Assembly (NCBI GenBank): GCA_034509425.1
Contig: JAVTVJ010000143.1
Coordinates: 992,001-1,056,000 of the forward strand
DNA: 64,000 nucleotides
DNA from: Eopsaltria australis
Taxonomy: Eukaryota; Chordata; Aves; Passeriformes; Petroicidae
Direction of reading: 5' to 3'
Each line of letters opens with the position of its first letter. Position 1 is the stretch's first letter. The notes beneath the pieces were generated by a model. That model ran no database searches. It worked only from the letters and a program-made list of their open reading frames with translations, and was not told the origin of the DNA. Made by a program: the position numbers and the translations under genes. Below are positions 58,401 to 64,000 of the stretch, piece after piece.

Positions 58401-61400
58401 GCTTTCTCTATGGCAGGCAGGGGGATGGTGCTGACATACACTGGCAAAAGCATTTGGGCCTACATGTCTGTGCAATAGCAAGAGAAATCCAAATAAACTG
58501 AGCTCTAGCTAATCTGAGTCTAGCACTTCTCAGATCAGTTTCTTGCAGATTGCCCCAAGTTTTCAGACCACTGGATGGAAGGCACCAATCAAGCCAGTAG
58601 AAGCCCACTGGCTGCCATTTCCATTCATTAATAAATCCAGCTGGGTTTGCTCATGTATCTTCCTCTTTATCCATGTATTTTTTGGACAGTTACCAGAACC
58701 AACAGGAGCCACCACTGCTCGTGTGAGACAGGCTGTGGTAGTTTGAAACCTAAGACACAGGCTGAACCCAAGTAGCTCCTGGGCTTGACACTCCCCCATA
58801 TGACTGCAGATGGAGCTCGGCTGCCAGCCCCAGCAGCCCATCCCAGGAGGGACTTGTTTAAAGTAGCAAATAACAGAAGATAAACAGAGGATATTTTGTC
58901 CTGCCTTGCTGCAAGTTCTTCTGCAGAGGATGGGGGCTGCAGCAGTGGAGCCCCCAGAAAGCCACTGGAGACCTGCCCGTGGGAAAGACAGCTCTGAGTG
59001 CCGAAACCTGGGATTAAGACACTTCATCAGCTGCCTCACACATCTGGTGTGTGTTAGGACAGATACACTGGCAAGGAAAACATACATGGGCTACAAGTGG
59101 AGCTGCTTAACCCACTCGTGACTGAGCCTCTGTGGAACTCATGGACAGGCTGAGGACCGCGAGGCACCTGGCCAAGCCTCAGGAGAGCTCACCAGTGGCC
59201 TGTGCTTCCTAGGGAGCAATTCAGGTGCCTAAACAAAGGTGTCAAGCAAGGGATGCCTTGGGTTACCTAAGACAGCTGCCAAGGCCTGGCAAAACAGCTC
59301 CAATTGGAAACCACCTCATCTGGGTACCAAACCCACAGTGGGCAAGTACTACACTCAGAGCATCCTTTCCCCTTCCAAAACATCTTAACTTCAGCTGGCC
59401 TTGCAGTAGAGACAGCCTCCTCTTTCCTTGAGGCAGGAGGCCACAGGGCACCCACCGTGGTGACACCCTGACCTCGGCTGGGCACCATGGGTGCTCTTCT
59501 AGTACTGATCATACCAAATGCAGGACAGGCGCTTTCCCAGAATGTGCAGCACCTCCTAGGACACATTTTTTGACCCATACCAGATGGCCACGAACCAGAG
59601 CACAACCTGGGTAAAGAGGTCTGAGTCCCTATCATACAAATACATCCCTGGCTCTTGGTTTCACTGATGTACATCCCCAAGGCTTCTCCTCATGAAAGGC
59701 TTTAGAACAGAACCACACCATGAAGTTCCATTCCCCATGCATTTGGCTTTGAAGGATGCCAAAGCACCTCCTCAGTAATCCCAAAGACTCAGCCTCATGA
59801 GGAGTTTATTGGACTCTAATTAAGGGCACAGGAACTGCAGCTACAGGAGGTCCAAGGTGCTGTGCAAGCTGGGGGAGCAGAGACCTCCCTGACCTGTTCC
59901 AGGTGAGCAGGCACCATCCCTCCCAGGCAGGTTTGCAAAGCTGGACTGTGCCAGGAGGGCTCCATGGAGAGGATGATGTGAGAGCACTGAATCCTTGTGA
60001 TGTTCCCTCTGAGCCCCTGAGCACCACTGCAGGTTTGCAGTCAGTCAGAGCCAGATTACACTCTCAGGAGCCTGGTGGTCATACCAGTGCGTCGTGGAGT
60101 CTGAGCAACAACTTTATTGAACTGCCACCCCCTTCAAAGAAAAAGCTGTTCCCAACAAAAAAAATGGCTCTGACGAGGTCTCAGAGCACCCCCTGGCCAG
60201 GTGGTCTGTCCAGGTGTGAGGCAGTGGCAGCAGCCAGGCTGGATGAGTGCCTAGCTGGGAGCCAGCCCAGCTCTGGGGAGAGCACCAGGGAAGCAAGGAG
60301 TCAGCTCAGCCCCCAGGCAGACCCCACAGTTGGGCACGTGGGTCACAGGGGTGATTGATGCAAAGGGGGATGCAGGCAGAGCGTCAGTCAGGGCTGGATT
60401 AGCAAGGTCAGTGAGGGTCAGAGCAGAGGGGCCCAGGATCCCCAGGGCATGCCAAGGTTAAGCACTTCCCTGCTGCACAGCCAGCCCTTCCAGTTATCAC
60501 AAGGTTTTCAGATTTGGGGGAAAGCCCTCAACTCTCTGAAGTAAGTTCACCTTGCAAAATCCAGGGGCAAGGGATTCCCACAACCTTCAGAGCCAGGCTT
60601 CACACCAAGAGTTTTAAAAAAGCCAGCCAGCAGAGAGTCTTCTGTGTTTTAAAAAGAAAAGTGCAATTCAAATGAAGGCTGCTGGGCAATCCCTTGCTTT
60701 AACACACACTCCTCCAAACCCATAGCTTTACATAGCAAAATAAGCTTGGAGGCAAGGCGAGGCAAGCCAGGCTTAATTTATTTTCTTTTCCCCCAAGGAG
60801 AAAAGGACAGTGAAGGCACCTGATACCTCCTATAATTAGAGGCAGTTCTTTATCCCTAATGCCACTGCCAGAGCACCTATATCCAATTTGGAAACCATAA
60901 GTATAACCCAGCTTCATTAAATAATCCATCTGGTCCTTCCCTGTTAATTTCCCTACTATTTTTCCACTTTAATGAGCCCAGCTGGGTCAAACTGTGACCA
61001 GTTACTCCTGAGCAGGGATCAGCCATCCCTCCATTCCACCCCCAAGGAATCTGCTGTACTGAGGGGTCCAAAAACTCTCCAAGTATCAGTTTTCCCAAAC
61101 AACCTCCCTCCAACCATGGGTATACTTAGCAACAGCAGTCATTTCAGCAAAGACCCTTGAGACTCCTCTAAGGATCTGGAGAATTCAAGACAGCTGGGGA
61201 TGGACATGGCAAGGAAAAGCCTGGGGCTTGCTGGCACAGCAGAGCCTCTCCCCAAGCAGTGACCATACATGGGCTGATGAGAGTTCCCTGCCCTGCAGCT
61301 CATGGGGAGGGAAGCCCCAGGGGGACAGAGACAGAGGAACTTGGGAATATCCCACCTCCCAGGTGCAGATATCCTGCAGAGAACAGCCAAAGGGATATGC

Positions 61401-63601
61401 ACAGCCATGGGTGTAGAAATGAAGGGCAGGGGTTACCTGAAGCCTCCAGAGATTTATGGAGAGAGCTCTGAGTAACAGACCCTGTACATGCTGGGCTCCC
61501 AACCTCTCCCCATCAAGGCAGGACAACCCAAGCAGCCACCTCTCCAGAGCTCCCCCCAGCTTCTCACTTATTTGGGAAGGCTCACACCACAGCAGTTTCC
61601 CATACAGCAATTCCAGTCCATGGAGGAGAGCATAAGACCAGTCTGGTTTAAGCAGTGTGACACCAGCAGAACTTTGCCAGTATGTCCCAATTTGTATGAG
61701 GAAACAGAGTAGGCTATGTTCAAATTAAGAATTCTAGGACAATTTCTAATGCAAGCTCCTCTTCTATGTGCACTGGGCACAGTTAAATAGACAAAGTTCA
61801 TTGTTTAAGGAAACACAGCACAGATATTTTTCTCCTGACATCTCCCACTGTGCATCACCACCCAGGAGCCTTGGGATTCACTTTCCTGGCGGCTCCATCA
61901 CAAGACTGGTTGCTCTGACATCCATCATGCTTTAGGTTGTCTTGAGAGCATTGTCCTGACTCCATCCATACATGGGTCAGCTTGAAAAGAGCTTTTTCAT
62001 AAAGGGGAAGAGATCAGGAAGATTAGCTAGCCACAGAGTGAGAAAAGGTAGACCCAGACAGCAAGTAAACACTTCCTTCCTCCATTTTGGGAGTGGAAAT
62101 CACCAGAGTCCAGCAAGCATTTAACCAGGACAAGGAAAAGCAAAAGAAGTTCAGAGCTGCACATGAAACTCTTATACAAATTGTAAGGGAAAGCAATTCT
62201 TCATATTTTTCAAAGAGGAACTCATTTCTGCTCGCTATTTTTGCCATCAAGTTTCATATTTCATTAAGATTCTAAAACGCAGCTAGAGAGGAAGGGATGT
62301 GCCACCCTGCTGTCAGTGTTCACACCCTTTTTCAACACGGCTTTAAGGGTCTGAGTGCTACAGAACAGATTGCTCCAGACAGCTTTTATTTAGCTGAAAC
62401 CCCAGCAGGAAACAGAAAAGGGAACAAGCTGACCCAGCCCCAGCAGCAGACCCCACCGGTGGCCCTGGCTGCTGCAAGAGGGGAGCAGGAAGGTTTGCTT
62501 GCCTTGGGCCAGCACAGCACCTGCTCCTTGCTGCTGCAAGGTGAGCTGAGCCTGCAGAGAACAGCCAGGCAGGAACAATGCTGGGAGCCACACCGATCCC
62601 GGTGCTGAGGAAACCCCTGTGCTCCCCCAGCAGCCAAGGTTTCCCCTTTGTTTCAGCTTTGAGTCATGCACGGAGCCTTGCAGCACCTTTTGAAGCTTCC
62701 AGTCAAATCTTGAGCCAAGGCTAATTGCTGTCAGGTGTCAGCCGAAGCACTTACTGCAACCACTGATGACAGGAGATGACACACCTTTCTCCTCTCATTG
62801 TCACTCAAGGGGTTTTTTTTTTCCTGTCAACATTAGCTGTGCCGGCTCTCAGAAGCCTTGGGGAGAAATGCTAATGCAAGCTTTGAAGCTGGCGGTGAAA
62901 AATCAGGCAACCTCCTGGGCTCCCTGGATGCTCAGCCTGAATCCAGTCCAAATCTGAGCACTTCTGGGTGATGCACTTTGGCTGAGCTTATCTGTCTGCC
63001 TCCACCACAGACAGATGTGGTCTCTGCTCCTGATCTGTCTTCTTTTAGTCCCCATGGAAAGCTGTCTGTATTCGAGTGAAGAGACCCCAAATTTTACAGT
63101 CTCTGCTGATAAAGTGATAAAGCAGAGCAGAGGCACAGGGAGATGTATAACTTTACAGCAGCCAGCCTGAAACACTGCCAGGTTAATTCGGCTGGAGATG
63201 TAGGGGATGCAGCAAGAAATCAGATGTGCCCAGCAAGGAGAGGAGGCAGCTGATCTCCACTTTAGAGAGGTCTTAGAGATGGGGCTGATTTCAGCCGCAG
63301 AGCAGCTCCAGGTGACCAGAGCTGTCACTTGAGCTTGCCTGCTGTGGAGCTGAGGTTCCCCACTCGATCAATCCCCTCCCAAGGGCTTTGAAGTTCAAAG
63401 GGGATGAGACCTTTAGGAAATTTAAGTCTCCTCCTAGCTGGAAAAGTTTGTCAAAAGCCTGACAGAACATCTGACCTATTCCAGCCTCATGGGTCATCAT
63501 TGTTCTGGCTGTACATCCTCCTTTCCCACCATGCCCTCCCTGTTTCCCAGCTTCCCAGGATCCCAGGACTAGAAGGCAGTTGTGGTGTCCCCAAGCCTCA
63601 C

Positions 63602-63681
63602 CTCTCGTTCTCCCCAGTGGATTCATCTCCCACTTGGCTCACTCCTTCTGCACCCTCCTGGCACCCCTCCGAGTCTGACAT
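63602..63681 (-). CDS. LSP1: Candidate distal alternative first coding exon of LSP1
   Basis: On the minus strand, ATG at 63,681-63,679 has A at -3. It opens 26 codons reading MSDSEGCQEGAEGVSQVGDE then STGENE, plus two bases AG before a donor gtgaggc. The phase is exactly that of the proximal LSP1 exon 1 (AG|G Arg), so it would splice in frame onto LTAQWSVEDEEEA, giving a 358-residue protein. Human LSP1 isoform 1, as I recall it, has an acidic start MAEASSDPGAEEREELLGP before TAQW: a similar character but not the same sequence. Immune-type promoter motifs lie just upstream. It could instead be the first exon of an unrelated gene to the left on this strand, or chance; no other partner exon was found. 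Confidence 0.5.
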
Positions 63682-63741
63682 CTTCTCCCCAGGCTGGCAC
63701 GGCGGCCCCACGGACAGCTCCAGCACCAGGGTGCTGCCACT

Positions 63742-63784
63742 GTTTCACTTTCCCTGTGCTCAGCAGAAGTGAGCTGTGCCGGAA
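63742..63784 (-). promoter_or_regulatory. LSP1: ISRE/IRF-type site and ETS core upstream of the distal LSP1 exon
   Basis: On the minus strand GAAAGTGAAAC (63,752-63,742) matches the interferon-stimulated response element core GAAANNGAAAC exactly. It lies 61 bases upstream of the candidate ATG. An ETS core CCGGAA (63,779-63,784, read on the plus strand) lies about 30 bases further upstream. No TATA box is evident. PU.1/ETS and IRF sites together are typical of myeloid and lymphoid promoters. The element match is direct; its use is inferred. Confidence 0.45.
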
Positions 63785-64000
63785 ACTTCATGGGTTGAGG
63801 TTTGGGGGGATGGGAGAGGGCAGAAGGAAGGTGAATTTGGGGGTTTGGCTTGTTTGTTTAAAAACCATTGAGACTGATTTAAGATTTTACTTGTCGGTAG
63901 CTAGAAATTTGGAAGTGCTGGGCTAGCCCAAAAGAAAAGAGGGCATGGACATCCCCACCACAGCAGGGAGAGGAGTGACCCACTGTCCCCCCAGCTGCCC

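Larger units (their letters stand above)
52311..63601. other. Region upstream of the proximal LSP1 promoter; LSP1 intron if the distal exon is used
   Basis: About 11 kb with no exon I can support. A G-rich run at 55,422-55,451 and a CTCF-like motif at 57,193-57,205 are the only notable elements. The neighbour expected from human synteny, TNNI2, was not found in any frame I read, so it should lie right of the window. Confidence 0.55.

Noticed and set aside
52311..63601. Search for TNNI2, the expected next gene beside LSP1
   Set aside because: None of the troponin I motifs I know (for example KRPPLRRVRMSADAM or AEHCPPL) appear in any frame I read, so TNNI2 should lie outside the window.

Overview
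This is vertebrate nuclear DNA, almost certainly from a bird. Genes are sparse and split into small exons with GT/AG borders. Three CR1-type LINE remnants carry the typical avian CR1 3' end in antisense. The coding exons match three neighbours of the TNNT3/PRR33/LSP1 block (human 11p15.5). The species cannot be named from the sequence alone. Gene identities rest on remembered family sequences, not on a search.

Layout. The left edge (1-about 5,700, minus strand) holds the 5' end of TNNT3, fast skeletal muscle troponin T: the start-codon exon (962-996), a 14-base microexon (435-448), and a probable untranslated first exon with CCAAT and TATA boxes near 5,581-5,710. The rest of TNNT3 lies beyond base 1. 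PRR33 (21,278-22,891, plus strand) has its visible reading frame in one 537-residue exon behind a clear splice acceptor. LSP1 (26,987-51,866, minus strand) reads as ten coding exons whose phases agree at every junction, giving 351 residues. PRR33 and LSP1 are convergent; TNNT3 and PRR33 are divergent.

The main discovery candidate is at the right edge. An ATG exon at 63,602-63,681 (minus) ends in the phase needed to splice into LSP1 exon 2. It would replace the basic, serine-rich N-terminus with an acidic 26-residue one. A perfect GAAANNGAAAC interferon-response-type site and an ETS core lie within about 105 bases upstream. With the TATA-less GC-rich promoter at 51.9 kb, this suggests an upstream leukocyte-type promoter and a proximal S37-like promoter.

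Together the window links a sarcomere thin-filament gene (TNNT3), a proline-rich gene of uncertain function (PRR33), and an actin-binding cytoskeletal regulator of leukocytes and endothelium (LSP1). Everything else is intron or intergenic DNA with simple repeats, homopolymer tracts and old CR1 fragments. I saw no RNA genes, CRISPR arrays or intact mobile elements.
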